Below, in pieces: positions 8,749-17,433 of a DNA stretch of 64,000 bases. Position 1 is the first letter of the stretch. Every line of letters begins with the position of its first letter. Under the pieces are notes generated by a model, which did no database searches, had not been told where the DNA came from, and worked only from the letters and a program-made list of their open reading frames with translations. Source of the DNA: JAFAGX01 sp963759875 (GTDB taxonomy: Bacteria; Acidobacteriota; Terriglobia; Terriglobales; Acidobacteriaceae); the NCBI GenBank assembly GCA_963759875.1, contig CAVXBB010000015.1, forward strand, positions 2,170,001 through 2,234,000. The letters are read 5' to 3'. Position numbers and translations under genes: made by a program.

Positions 8749-9285
8749 ATGCTGACTAGCGACGGCAGTTTCCACATAGGCGACAAAGTCGTTTACCCCA
8801 ATCACGGGGTCGGAGTTATCGAACAAATCAGCAGCCGTACCATTGGTCAGACGGTCGAGAAGTTCTACCTGCTAAAAATCAAATCCAGCAGCTTGAAAGT
8901 CATGGTTCCGTTTCACAGCGTTGGTGCGGTGGGCCTGCGGCGCGTCATCCGGAACGGCGAGATCCAGAAAATTGTCGACTTTCTCCAGGACGGCGAGTGC
9001 GACAACAATGTTGACTGGAAGTATCGCTTCAAGGAAAACTCTGACCGCATGCGCACTGGTTCGTTGCGGGAAGTCGCTGCCGTTTTGAAAGGACTTCTTC
9101 TGCTGAACCAGTCCAAGCCCTTGTCATTCCGCGAGAAGAAGATGCTGGAACGCGCTCGTTATCTGCTGGTGAGCGAGTTGGCAATGGCGCGCAATTGTGA
9201 GGAGAGCTCCATCGAAGAACTGCTCTCCCAGACCCTCTCTCGATCAGGATTGCGTTTTCCCGAAGCATCCGAATTCGAGTCCTAA
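8749..9285 (+). CDS. carD: CarD/CdnL-family RNA polymerase-binding regulator
   Basis: A 178-residue CarD-type protein. Residues 6-65 form the RNA polymerase-interacting Tudor-like domain ('IGDKVVYPNHGVGVIEQI' and 'YLLKIKSSSLKVMVPF'). The rest is helical, with the conserved 'REKKMLERARYLLVSELA' segment that contacts promoter DNA. CarD binds the polymerase beta subunit and stabilises open complexes at rRNA and stress promoters. It is followed 73 bp later by greA, so two transcription-machinery factors stand together. The start is ATG at 8749; no strong Shine-Dalgarno sequence is visible. Confidence 0.93.
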   Translation: MLTSDGSFHIGDKVVYPNHGVGVIEQISSRTIGQTVEKFYLLKIKSSSLKVMVPFHSVGAVGLRRVIRNGEIQKIVDFLQDGECDNNVDWKYRFKENSDRMRTGSLREVAAVLKGLLLLNQSKPLSFREKKMLERARYLLVSELAMARNCEESSIEELLSQTLSRSGLRFPEASEFES

Positions 9286-9342
9286 ATATCGACAAGGGGA
9301 TCTACTTGGGAAGGCGCTCATGGTTGGCGCAATCGCAAGGTT

Positions 9343-9348
9343 TATAAT
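9343..9348 (+). promoter_or_regulatory. Consensus -10 box just before greA
   Basis: A perfect TATAAT ends 10 nt before the greA ATG (9359). No good -35 lies 16-18 nt upstream and no Shine-Dalgarno precedes the ATG. Transcription from it would give an almost leaderless mRNA. Confidence 0.35.
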
Positions 9349-9358
9349 CCCGTAAAGC

Positions 9359-9835
9359 ATGACCGAACACATCAAGAAAAAGCTCCAGGATGAAATCAAC
9401 ACTCTGGAACACGAACTAAGCCACGAGCTTCCCAAAGAACTGAAGCGAGCCATCGCTTTAGGCGATCTCAGCGAAAATGCCGAGTACCACATGGCCAAGC
9501 AGCGTCAGGAGTTTGTGAAGGCGCGGCTACGTCAGCTTGGCCGCCGCTTGGCGGACCTTTCCCTTATCAACATGAACAACATACCTAAGGATAAGGTCGG
9601 GCTGGGCTCAACGGTAAAAATCTACGACAACACCAAAGAGGAAGAGGTGGAGTACAAGTTGGTTACCAGCGAGGAGTCGGACGTAGCCGCGGGAAGAATC
9701 TCAACAACCTCGCCCATAGGCCGTGCGCTCTTGAATAAAAAAGTCGGTGACACTACGACTGTAGTCACCCCAAACGGCAAGCGGGAACTCGAAGTCTTGA
9801 GCCTGACCACCATCCACGACGAAGCCGAGGCCTGA
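9359..9835 (+). CDS. greA: Transcript cleavage/elongation factor GreA
   Basis: A 158-residue Gre factor. The N-terminal coiled coil carries the tip motif 'GDLSENAEYHMAK' with the two essential acidic residues D36 and E39, which hold the Mg ion for RNA cleavage in the polymerase secondary channel. The C-terminal globular domain has 'VGLGSTVKIYD' and 'SPIGRALLNKKVGD'. It rescues backtracked elongation complexes. The stop overlaps the next gene's start as TGATG, so the phosphatidyltransferase gene behind it is translationally coupled. Length and motif spacing match the family. Confidence 0.95.
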   Translation: MTEHIKKKLQDEINTLEHELSHELPKELKRAIALGDLSENAEYHMAKQRQEFVKARLRQLGRRLADLSLINMNNIPKDKVGLGSTVKIYDNTKEEEVEYKLVTSEESDVAAGRISTTSPIGRALLNKKVGDTTTVVTPNGKRELEVLSLTTIHDEAEA

Positions 9836-10476
9836 TGGCAATCACCTGGACGAGTGCCTTCGGCAAGGCCTGCGGCGTCTTGCTGGACGCCATAGTGCGT
9901 TGGCTGGCCCTGGCCCGTATCAACCCCAACCTACTCACGTTCCTGGGCTTGGTAGTCAATACCATCGCAGCAATTTTGTTCGGCTACGCTAACGCCGACA
10001 ATCAGGCCCGCTTATTTCGCTATGCCGGACTGGTAATCATCGCCTCGGGATTCTTCGATTTGGTTGATGGACGCGTCGCGAGAGCTACCAACCGAGTGAC
10101 TCGATTCGGCGGCTTTTTCGATTCAGTCATTGATCGCTACAGTGATGCGTCGCAGTTCTTTGGTCTGCTCGTCTTCTACGCTCGTGGGGAGAGGTTTGTG
10201 TACGTGGTGCTAACTGCATTTGTCATGGTCAGTGCCATCATGGTGAGCTACACACGCGCTCGCGCCGAATCGCTGATCGGTTCGTGCCGCGTAGGTTTTC
10301 TGGAACGCCCGGAGCGCCTCGTGCTCGTCATCATCGGAGCGCTTTTCAATCGTATGGCACCCGTGCTCTGGATCATTGCAGTCTTGTCCACTATCACTGT
10401 CATCCATCGAGTGCGCTACACCTGGACACGCACTGAGTTAGTGGACCGAGTCGCCACGCCAGAGCAGGCCGCGTAA
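9835..10476 (+). CDS. CDP-alcohol phosphatidyltransferase (phosphatidylinositol-phosphate synthase-like)
   Basis: A 213-residue integral membrane enzyme with about six helices. It carries the full family signature D-x2-D-G-x2-A-R-x8-G-x3-D-x3-D: D75, D78, G79, A82-R83, G92, D96 and D100. These residues bind CDP-diacylglycerol and two metal ions. The later motif 'SYTRARAE' plus 'GFLERPERLVL' resembles actinobacterial and archaeal inositol-phosphate transferases more than PgsA or PssA, so the acceptor may be an inositol or similar phosphate. That specificity is inference. The start ATG overlaps the greA stop. Confidence 0.88.
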   Translation: MAITWTSAFGKACGVLLDAIVRWLALARINPNLLTFLGLVVNTIAAILFGYANADNQARLFRYAGLVIIASGFFDLVDGRVARATNRVTRFGGFFDSVIDRYSDASQFFGLLVFYARGERFVYVVLTAFVMVSAIMVSYTRARAESLIGSCRVGFLERPERLVLVIIGALFNRMAPVLWIIAVLSTITVIHRVRYTWTRTELVDRVATPEQAA

Positions 10477-10638
10477 AGTGCGGATTCTGTCGACAGTTAT
10501 CCGTGATCTATAAGATTGTTCATTTCCGCGGGGTTTTTTCGAAATCTGCTGCGCGACAATGAGACTTCGGTGGCGTTCCTCGCCCGCGTCACAATAACCG
10601 ACCTGCTATTCTATCCCGTCATTTTCCTTGGGGGGAAT

Positions 10639-11550
10639 TTGCCGATCGATCCTGTCCTTCTTGTCCATGGCGGAGCCTGGGCTATTCCCGACGATATGGT
10701 CGAAGCTCATCTCAACGGCGTACGCAGCGCCGTTGCTGCGGGCTGGCGCGTGCTCGGGCGAGGTGGATCGGCACTCGATGCCGTGGAAGAATCGGTGGTC
10801 GTAATGGAAGATGATGAGACCTTCGATGCTGGCCGTGGCAGTTTTCTCAATCGCGACGGAAAAGTACAGCTCGATGCCTTGATCATGGATGGTGCCAGTC
10901 TTCGAGCAGGCGGCGTCGGCTGCGTGGAACATCTGCGAAATCCTGTACGCGCGGCACGTAAAATCCTGAGTGAGAGTCCGCACGTTTACTTCGTTGCTGA
11001 AGGAGCCGAGAAGTTCGCCGCCCAACACGGCATCCCACTGTGCAACAACGAAGATCTGATCATTCCACGCGAGGTAGCGCGGCTGCGAGAATTTCAGGCA
11101 CACGGCGCCGAGCAGACACCAAATCTCTTTGCCCCCGCCGTCTCTCACGACACGGTTGGGGCGGTGGCGCTGGATCGCGACGGCAACATCGCTGCCGCGA
11201 CTTCGACGGGTGGAACGCTGAACAAGGCGCCGGGCCGTCTGGGTGACTCATCTCTCATCGGCTGCGGATGTTATGCCGATAATAAGACCGCTGCTGCGTC
11301 GACGACAGGCTGGGGCGAGCCGATCATGAAGTTGGTGCTCGCAAAATGGGCAGCTGACCGGGTCGCCGCCGGCAATTTGCCCGAGTGGGTTGCGGCTGAG
11401 GCTATCAATTATCTCGAAGCACGCCTGAGCGGCCACGGTGGGATCATTTTGCTCGACGCCCGAGGCCGGTTCGGCATCGTACACAACACACCACGAATGG
11501 CGTGGGCCTTGAAAACTCCAGCCGAAGAGAGTTCCGGTATCTGCCGCTGA
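10639..11550 (+). CDS. Isoaspartyl peptidase / plant-type L-asparaginase
   Basis: An Ntn-hydrolase of about 303 residues, cut autocatalytically before the nucleophile Thr172 in 'SHDTVGAVALD'. Other family marks are 'LLVHGGAW' at the start, 'FDAGRGSFL', 'STGGTLNKAPGRLGDSSLIG' (oxyanion and substrate loop) and the end 'HNTPRMA'. It would hydrolyse isoaspartyl dipeptides and L-asparagine. The frame is open back to 10516, but a TTG at 10639 follows a GGGGGAA stretch and puts the mature N terminus where the family begins, so that start is preferred. No export signal is visible with this start. Confidence 0.88.
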   Translation: MPIDPVLLVHGGAWAIPDDMVEAHLNGVRSAVAAGWRVLGRGGSALDAVEESVVVMEDDETFDAGRGSFLNRDGKVQLDALIMDGASLRAGGVGCVEHLRNPVRAARKILSESPHVYFVAEGAEKFAAQHGIPLCNNEDLIIPREVARLREFQAHGAEQTPNLFAPAVSHDTVGAVALDRDGNIAAATSTGGTLNKAPGRLGDSSLIGCGCYADNKTAAASTTGWGEPIMKLVLAKWAADRVAAGNLPEWVAAEAINYLEARLSGHGGIILLDARGRFGIVHNTPRMAWALKTPAEESSGICR

Positions 11551-11739
11551 CCCGAACTCCGCTTACTAAGCCTGTTCTCCCCAGTTATTTAGCTTGATTT
11601 CCCGCTAGGCTCTGGGGTACAACCAGCCGTTCATATCTTCAAAATTTACGACCTATTCGCGTTACGGCCTGCCGACGACGACCTTAATTGGCGGTGGTCC
11701 TCTGCTTATTGAATAGGGCGCCCACCCGGGAGAGCGGTT

Positions 11740-14700
11740 ATGACACGACCCAATCTGGCCTGCCTTTTCGCTACATTGCTTTTTGCGTCACTTACTTTTG
11801 CCCAGAGCGTAGCCACAGGTGACTTGCACGCAACCGTGAAAGACCCCAGGGGCAATTTGGTCACGAACGCCAAAGTAGTCGCCAGCGATCCGGCGAAGGG
11901 TGTTGAGCGCACGGCAACGGGAAACGGTCTAGGCGAATATCGGGTGCTCGCCCTGCCTCCAGGTACCTATAAAGTCACAGTGGAAGCGCCGGGCTTCGCC
12001 AAGGTCGAAGCGGAGAACGTTATCGTCCCTGTGGGGCAGGTGGTGGATCTGCCGGTAAGTGTTTCGTTGGCTGGAGCAAAGGAGATTGTCAACGTTAGTT
12101 CCTCGGCCGAACTCGTCGAAACCACACGGACTTCGACAACCGATACGGTAGGCCAGCGGAGCATCGATAATCTGCCCATCAATGGTCGCAACTACATCAA
12201 TTTCACCCTGACTGATTCGCAAGTGGTTCGCGACAATGCTCCAAACATCGGCGCCGCGCCAACCTCTGGCTTGAATATGAGTGGCCAGCGTGCGCGCTCG
12301 AACCTGGTCAACGTCGACGGAGCGGATGCCATAGACAATTCCACAAACGGTGTGCGCTCAACCGTTTCTCAGGAAGATGTCCAGGAATTTCAGATCATCA
12401 CCAACGGCTATGCCGCAGAGTACGGACGCGCCGCCGGCGGTGTAGTCAATATCATCACACGCTCAGGATCAAACGCATTCCACGGCGATGTTTTCGGTTA
12501 TCTCAGGAACCGGAATTTCCAGGCCACAAATCCCTTCAGCACCGTACCTAATCCGGCTTACACGCGAGTGCAGGCTGGCGCGGCGTTTGGCGGCCCCATC
12601 AGGAAAGATAAAACCTATTATTTCTTCTCCTACGAGATTACCCGCCGGCATGAAACTGGCTTCGCCACTCTTGGTCAAGGCGGACTCGGGTATTGGGGTC
12701 TTCAGAATTTTGACGCAACCAATATTTTCGCCCCCGGTTTAGCGCCTCCGGGAACATTCAACATCCAAGTCACACCGCAGCAGGCGCAATTCCTCAGCAC
12801 ACCGGGGATCCCCGCCGCACTGCTGCAACAGTATGCGTTTCTTGCCGGAGCCAGTTCCGGTATAGCCCTGAACGGCAGTTATCCCGCCTCATTTGCACTG
12901 CTGGCGAAATTGGGAGCGATCCCCGTCCCGGGCAATGGCACAAGTCCGTTGACCCAGTTCGCGAGTTCTTGCAACTCGACCAACTTGATGTGCAACGGCT
13001 TGCCCGCATCGTTCCTGACCTTGAATTCGCAGGTGGGAAACTTTCCCGTCTTCGAAGGAACCAGCCTGTACTCCCTGCGTTTGGATCACAACGTTAGCGA
13101 TAGGAACCGCGTCATGCTGCGGACCAACGTTAGTCCGAGCACGATTAACGGAATCGAAGTCAACGGTGAAGATCAGACCTTTGGGCAGAATGCCTACTCT
13201 CGCACCTCGGAACAAACCTACCGTGACGCCGCCGGCGAAGCACAGGACACTTGGACAATCGGCAACAACAAGGTTAACGAATTTCGTTTTCAGTATGCGC
13301 GCCGCGGACTGCTCTACAACTATTCGAACGGACCGGGCGGCTCCGACGTTGCGGTCAACATTCCCGGGTTCGGATATTTTGGTCGCGAGCCATACTCCTA
13401 CATTCAACGCGTAGAGCGGCGCTACCAGTTCGCCGATAACTTCTCCTGGAGCATCGGTCGCCATGACACAAAGTTCGGCGCCGACTTCAACTACATTCCC
13501 ATCACTGCAACCTTCACAGTCAATTATGGTGGTGTCTATGGCTTTGGCGGTCTCAGCAACACTCAGGTGCTCGGAGCACTTCCGCAGGCGCTGCAGTCGC
13601 TCGTGCCCGGTTTCAATGCGGTGCAGGCGTACGGCCTCGGTGTTCCGCAAACGCTTGTGCAGGGTATTGGAAATCCCCATGACAGCTTTTCGAACAAGCC
13701 TTTGGGAGTGTTTTGGCAGGATTCGTGGCGAGTCCGTCCGAATCTCACCTTCAATTATGGCGTTCGCTACGATGTCGAATTCCCACCCCAACTTGCTCCG
13801 CCTGATTCTCTAGCCTTGGCGGCGTACAACAGCCTGGGCCTTCAGAAAGGAATTCAGACCGATAGCAACAACGTCCAGCCTCGCCTCGGGTTGGCTTGGG
13901 ACCCCAAGGGAGACGGCAAGAATGTCATCCGCGCGTCCTACGGCATGTTCTATGACCACCCGCTCCTTGGTCTTTATTTCCTGGGCGACGCCTCCGACGG
14001 TTCCAAGAGCGGCCAGTTACTGTTCGCCGGCGGAAGTCCCTGCGGACCCGGAATTGCCGCTGGCCCCAGCAGCCTGAACGCAACAAATATCTTCCAGGGA
14101 ATACTGACGAGTTCTACATGTTTGCCTACGATTCCTGGTTACCAGGCGAGTGGTGAGCGATTTAACCCCGATCCATTTACCACTCCGTCGCCGAACAATC
14201 CGGGTTTGTTTGTAAACCAAAATTACCTGAATCCGTCGACGTTCTTCCCGCTGGCATTTCAGCCTTTTGGTTATCCGCAAGCCAAGAACTTTGTCTATGC
14301 CTACTCACAGCAAGCCAATCTGACCTTTGAGCACGATTTCGGTCATGATTTGGCGCTGAGCCTGGCATACAACTTCAACGGCGGACGCCATCTGAACCGG
14401 CCTATCAACGCGAACACAGTCCGCGGCGATTTGCTGGTGAAAAATTGGCAGGCGGCCATTGCAGACGGTGCTGCATCGCCGACCGACAGCCCGTTATCCG
14501 TCGGCTCAGGAGCAGTTCCGTGCGGCGTTGGGGCGGGCGGACCATGGGTCTCGGCTCCTCTGGTCAACTTTTTCCGTCCTTCTGGGTTGAATCCGGCAAT
14601 TGCTGGTGCTCTTCTCACCACCCCGGCCGCCCCGTGCGTTGGGGAAGCAAAGCAGATTCTTCAAGCGGAAGGCCTGAGTACCGCGTGCAATCCCGCAACG

Positions 14701-15486
14701 CTTTCGGGCTGCGTTCCTTTCAGTGACATGGTGGCCAACTACTCCAATGGCAGTTCGGACTACAACGGCTTCAGCGCTAACCTGCGCAAACGATTTAGCA
14801 GCCACTACGAATTCCTTGCTTCCTACACGTACTCCCACGCGATCGATGACTCGACAGACCTACAGGCGCCGCTTTCGCCGCAGGACAGCTATTATCCTGG
14901 CCTTGAGCAATCGAACTCGCTGTTTGATCAACGCCATCGCTTCGTGTTCAGCGGCGTGTATCAGAGCGGGAGAGTTGGGGCCGGCAACTTCAGCGGCAAA
15001 CTGCTGAGCAACTGGACGGTTGCGCCGATCATAGATGTGGCTTCAGGTAGGCCGTTCAACATATTGACCGGAGACCCCGACAATTTCCAGTTCTCGCCTG
15101 ATACGGGGCGGCCGAACATTGTCCCTACCGGAACACCCTCAACTCCTTGCGGTGGGGCGGTTCCGTCAAAGTTCTCACCGACCGGATTTTTCCAGGAACC
15201 CTGTTACGCGGTTTTCGCGGCTGGTGGAACACCGACATTACGCTCACTTGACGGCACTTTGGGCCGCAATGCTGGCTTCCAGCCTTGGACAGTTTTCAAT
15301 GATCTTCGCATCGCGCGCCGTCTCTATTTGGGTGAGCGCATAAACATGGACTTGATCGCCGACATGTTCAACATTGCTAACCGATTTAATGTTTCGGCAG
15401 TCAATCAATTGTTTACCGCTGCCGGCCAGCCCACTGCGGCATACGATCCGCGGCAATTCCAATTCGCCATGAAAGTGAATTGGTAG
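11740..15486 (+). CDS. Oar-type TonB-dependent receptor with carboxypeptidase-regulatory domain
   Basis: A 1248-residue outer-membrane protein. A signal peptide ends near 'LTFAQS' (residue 22). Residues 25-115 form a carboxypeptidase-regulatory-like (CnaB) fold ('GDLHATVKDPRGNLV', 'LPPGTYKVTVEAPGF'). A plug domain follows ('SIDNLPINGRNYINF', 'EFQIITNGYAAEYGRAAGG') and then the 22-strand barrel. The C terminus ends in the aromatic 'FAMKVNW' of outer-membrane barrels. This family is expanded in Acidobacteriota and takes up large or polymeric substrates, but the ligand here is unknown. A GAGAG stretch precedes the ATG. The P460 gene starts 31 bp downstream, probably in the same transcript. Confidence 0.93.
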   Translation: MTRPNLACLFATLLFASLTFAQSVATGDLHATVKDPRGNLVTNAKVVASDPAKGVERTATGNGLGEYRVLALPPGTYKVTVEAPGFAKVEAENVIVPVGQVVDLPVSVSLAGAKEIVNVSSSAELVETTRTSTTDTVGQRSIDNLPINGRNYINFTLTDSQVVRDNAPNIGAAPTSGLNMSGQRARSNLVNVDGADAIDNSTNGVRSTVSQEDVQEFQIITNGYAAEYGRAAGGVVNIITRSGSNAFHGDVFGYLRNRNFQATNPFSTVPNPAYTRVQAGAAFGGPIRKDKTYYFFSYEITRRHETGFATLGQGGLGYWGLQNFDATNIFAPGLAPPGTFNIQVTPQQAQFLSTPGIPAALLQQYAFLAGASSGIALNGSYPASFALLAKLGAIPVPGNGTSPLTQFASSCNSTNLMCNGLPASFLTLNSQVGNFPVFEGTSLYSLRLDHNVSDRNRVMLRTNVSPSTINGIEVNGEDQTFGQNAYSRTSEQTYRDAAGEAQDTWTIGNNKVNEFRFQYARRGLLYNYSNGPGGSDVAVNIPGFGYFGREPYSYIQRVERRYQFADNFSWSIGRHDTKFGADFNYIPITATFTVNYGGVYGFGGLSNTQVLGALPQALQSLVPGFNAVQAYGLGVPQTLVQGIGNPHDSFSNKPLGVFWQDSWRVRPNLTFNYGVRYDVEFPPQLAPPDSLALAAYNSLGLQKGIQTDSNNVQPRLGLAWDPKGDGKNVIRASYGMFYDHPLLGLYFLGDASDGSKSGQLLFAGGSPCGPGIAAGPSSLNATNIFQGILTSSTCLPTIPGYQASGERFNPDPFTTPSPNNPGLFVNQNYLNPSTFFPLAFQPFGYPQAKNFVYAYSQQANLTFEHDFGHDLALSLAYNFNGGRHLNRPINANTVRGDLLVKNWQAAIADGAASPTDSPLSVGSGAVPCGVGAGGPWVSAPLVNFFRPSGLNPAIAGALLTTPAAPCVGEAKQILQAEGLSTACNPATLSGCVPFSDMVANYSNGSSDYNGFSANLRKRFSSHYEFLASYTYSHAIDDSTDLQAPLSPQDSYYPGLEQSNSLFDQRHRFVFSGVYQSGRVGAGNFSGKLLSNWTVAPIIDVASGRPFNILTGDPDNFQFSPDTGRPNIVPTGTPSTPCGGAVPSKFSPTGFFQEPCYAVFAAGGTPTLRSLDGTLGRNAGFQPWTVFNDLRIARRLYLGERINMDLIADMFNIANRFNVSAVNQLFTAAGQPTAAYDPRQFQFAMKVNW

Positions 15487-15517
15487 CAGCGCAAATCGAC
15501 AACTAAAGAGGTGAGAG

Positions 15518-16138
15518 ATGCGTCTTCGGCTGCTTTTGTTCATGCTTTTGCTGTCGTGTGTGCCGATTTCAACCACGGCTCAGATCAGCCCCGAGAACGC
15601 TTCCGTCGCAAATTCGCCGACCTACACGGCAGACGGTCGGCTGATTTTTCCTGCAAATTACCGCGAATGGATTTATCTGAGTTCCGGCATCGACATGAGT
15701 TATTTTCAGAACCCAATGACGATGGGTCACTCTATGTTCGACACCGTGTTCGTCAATCCGCAGGCTTATAAATCATTTTTGCAGACCGGCACGTGGCCGG
15801 ATAAAACCATGCTTGTGCTGGAAGTGCGGGTCGCCGGGTCGAATGTTTCCATCAACAAGAGCGGCCATTTTCAGACCACAGAACTGGCCGGGCGCGAAGT
15901 TCACGTGAAGGATGAAGCCCGCTTTCCTGGAAGCTGGGCTTTCTTCGGCTTTGATGAGAAAGACACTGCTAAGGTAGTGCCCAAAGAAGCCGCTTGCTAC
16001 TCATGCCACCAGCAGCATGGAGCAGTTGACACGACGTTCGTGCAGTTTTATCCCACTCTGATCGATATCGCCAAGCAAAAGGGCACACTGAGCGCTGCGT
16101 ACTTAAAGGACGAAGCGACAGCCCAAGAGAAGAAATAA
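15518..16138 (+). CDS. Cytochrome P460-family protein
   Basis: A 206-residue exported c-type heme protein. A signal peptide covers residues 1-21 (cleavage near 'STTAQ'). The P460 fold shows 'FPANYREWIYLSSGI', 'TMLVLEVR' and 'SWAFFGF'. One heme site C160-Y-S-C163-H164 is followed by the family's 'HGAVDTTFVQFYPTL'. Relatives with a lysine-heme crosslink oxidise hydroxylamine and NO, while many soil homologues have no assigned substrate; whether this one has the crosslink cannot be decided here. A strong GAGGTGAGAG Shine-Dalgarno precedes the ATG. It directly follows the Oar-type receptor. Confidence 0.9.
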   Translation: MRLRLLLFMLLLSCVPISTTAQISPENASVANSPTYTADGRLIFPANYREWIYLSSGIDMSYFQNPMTMGHSMFDTVFVNPQAYKSFLQTGTWPDKTMLVLEVRVAGSNVSINKSGHFQTTELAGREVHVKDEARFPGSWAFFGFDEKDTAKVVPKEAACYSCHQQHGAVDTTFVQFYPTLIDIAKQKGTLSAAYLKDEATAQEKK

Positions 16139-16203
16139 ATTCCGCTTTGTGCCACCCAGTCGCCGTCCCAGACTACAACTCCTGTCCCAGTTACAATAGA
16201 AGC

Positions 16204-17370
16204 GTGCGCCGAGTTTACTTCGATAACAATGCGACCACGCCGGTGCTACCGGAAGTGGTGGACGCGATGCGTCCGTATTTTTCCGAGCATTTCGGAAACG
16301 CCTCTTCCATCCATCATCATGGGCAGCAGACTCGAGCTGCAGTCGAACGTGCGCGCGAATCTGTTGCAGCGCTGCTGGGATGCCGTGCCTCGGAAATCGT
16401 CTTCACCAGCGGCGGCACAGAAGCTGACAATCTCGCCATCTTCGGCGTCGTTGGCGAAGGCGATCACGTGATCTCTTCAACCGTAGAGCATCATGCCGTG
16501 CTGAATTCCTCTAAGCATCTGCAGTCGAGCGGCGCGGAAGTAAGTTACGTTCCAGTGGATGGTCGCGGATTGATCGATCCCGAGGACGTTCGCCGTGCCT
16601 TGCGTCCAAACACCAAGCTCATCACCATCATCATGGCGAACAATGAAACCGGAGTAGTTCAGCCGGTCGATGAGATTGGCAAGGTCGCGGCCGAAGCAGA
16701 CATTTACTTCCATACGGATGCAGTGCAGGCAGCAGGCAAAATTCCCATTGATGTAAAGCGCATCGCGTGCGACCTGCTATCAGTGTCAGGTCACAAAATG
16801 CATGCGCCGCAAGGTATCGGTGCTCTCTACATCCGCAAGGGAACCAGCTTGCAACCCATGCTGTACGGCGGAAGTCACGAGCGCTCGCGGCGTGCGGGAA
16901 CGGAAAACGTCGCCGGAATTGTGGGACTGGGCAAGGCTGCGGAAATTGCAAAGGCCGCGCTGGATCGAGGCGAGCTTTCGCAAATAGCCCGTATGCGCGA
17001 TCGCTTAGAGCAGTGGATTCTCGCTAATATCGAAGCTGCTGGCGTGAACGGGCATGGTGCTCCACGCGTGCCAAACACTACCAACATTTGCTTCGAGGGC
17101 ATCGAAGGCGAAGCTATGGTCATTGCACTCGATCTGAAGGGCCTAGCCGTTTCTACCGGTGCCGCATGCTCTTCCGGAGCCATTGAGCCTTCGCACGTTC
17201 TAATGGCAATGGGATTGCCAGCGGATCGCGCCCGCGCCAGCATCCGCTTTAGCCTGGGAAAGCAGAATACATCTGAAGATCTCGATTTCGTATTAGCCTT
17301 AGTTCCGCAAACCGTTGCTCGCCTTCGTGCATTGTCGCCGGTTTACAATAAGGTAGCCGTCAGCCGTTAA
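16204..17370 (+). CDS. Cysteine desulfurase (NifS/IscS-like)
   Basis: A PLP enzyme of 388 residues that removes sulfur from cysteine as a persulfide. It begins 'VYFDNNATTPVLPEV' and has 'FTSGGTEADNLAI'. The PLP lysine sits in 'SVSGHKMHAPQGIGALY' and the persulfide-carrying Cys in 'STGAACSSGAIEPSHVL', a loop of group I type. The frame opens at a TTG at 16147, but the GTG at 16204 directly before the conserved N terminus is favoured. mnmA follows 63 bp later on the same strand; this desulfurase probably feeds its sulfur to MnmA and perhaps to Fe-S assembly. Confidence 0.93.
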   Translation: MRRVYFDNNATTPVLPEVVDAMRPYFSEHFGNASSIHHHGQQTRAAVERARESVAALLGCRASEIVFTSGGTEADNLAIFGVVGEGDHVISSTVEHHAVLNSSKHLQSSGAEVSYVPVDGRGLIDPEDVRRALRPNTKLITIIMANNETGVVQPVDEIGKVAAEADIYFHTDAVQAAGKIPIDVKRIACDLLSVSGHKMHAPQGIGALYIRKGTSLQPMLYGGSHERSRRAGTENVAGIVGLGKAAEIAKAALDRGELSQIARMRDRLEQWILANIEAAGVNGHGAPRVPNTTNICFEGIEGEAMVIALDLKGLAVSTGAACSSGAIEPSHVLMAMGLPADRARASIRFSLGKQNTSEDLDFVLALVPQTVARLRALSPVYNKVAVSR

Positions 17371-17433
17371 CACTCAGCCTTCCGTTAAATAAAAGAACTG
17401 GATGAATACTGACGCTGAGCGCTGAACAACTAA

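Noticed and set aside
11690..11712. TGGCGGTGGTCCTCTGC as a sigma-54 promoter before the first Oar-type receptor
   Set aside because: The GG and GC elements are 14 and not 12 nt apart, which does not fit sigma-54.
12889..13791. A 300-codon open frame on the minus strand
   Set aside because: It lies wholly opposite the Oar-type receptor gene, has no domain or ribosome site, and its composition mirrors the sense codons.
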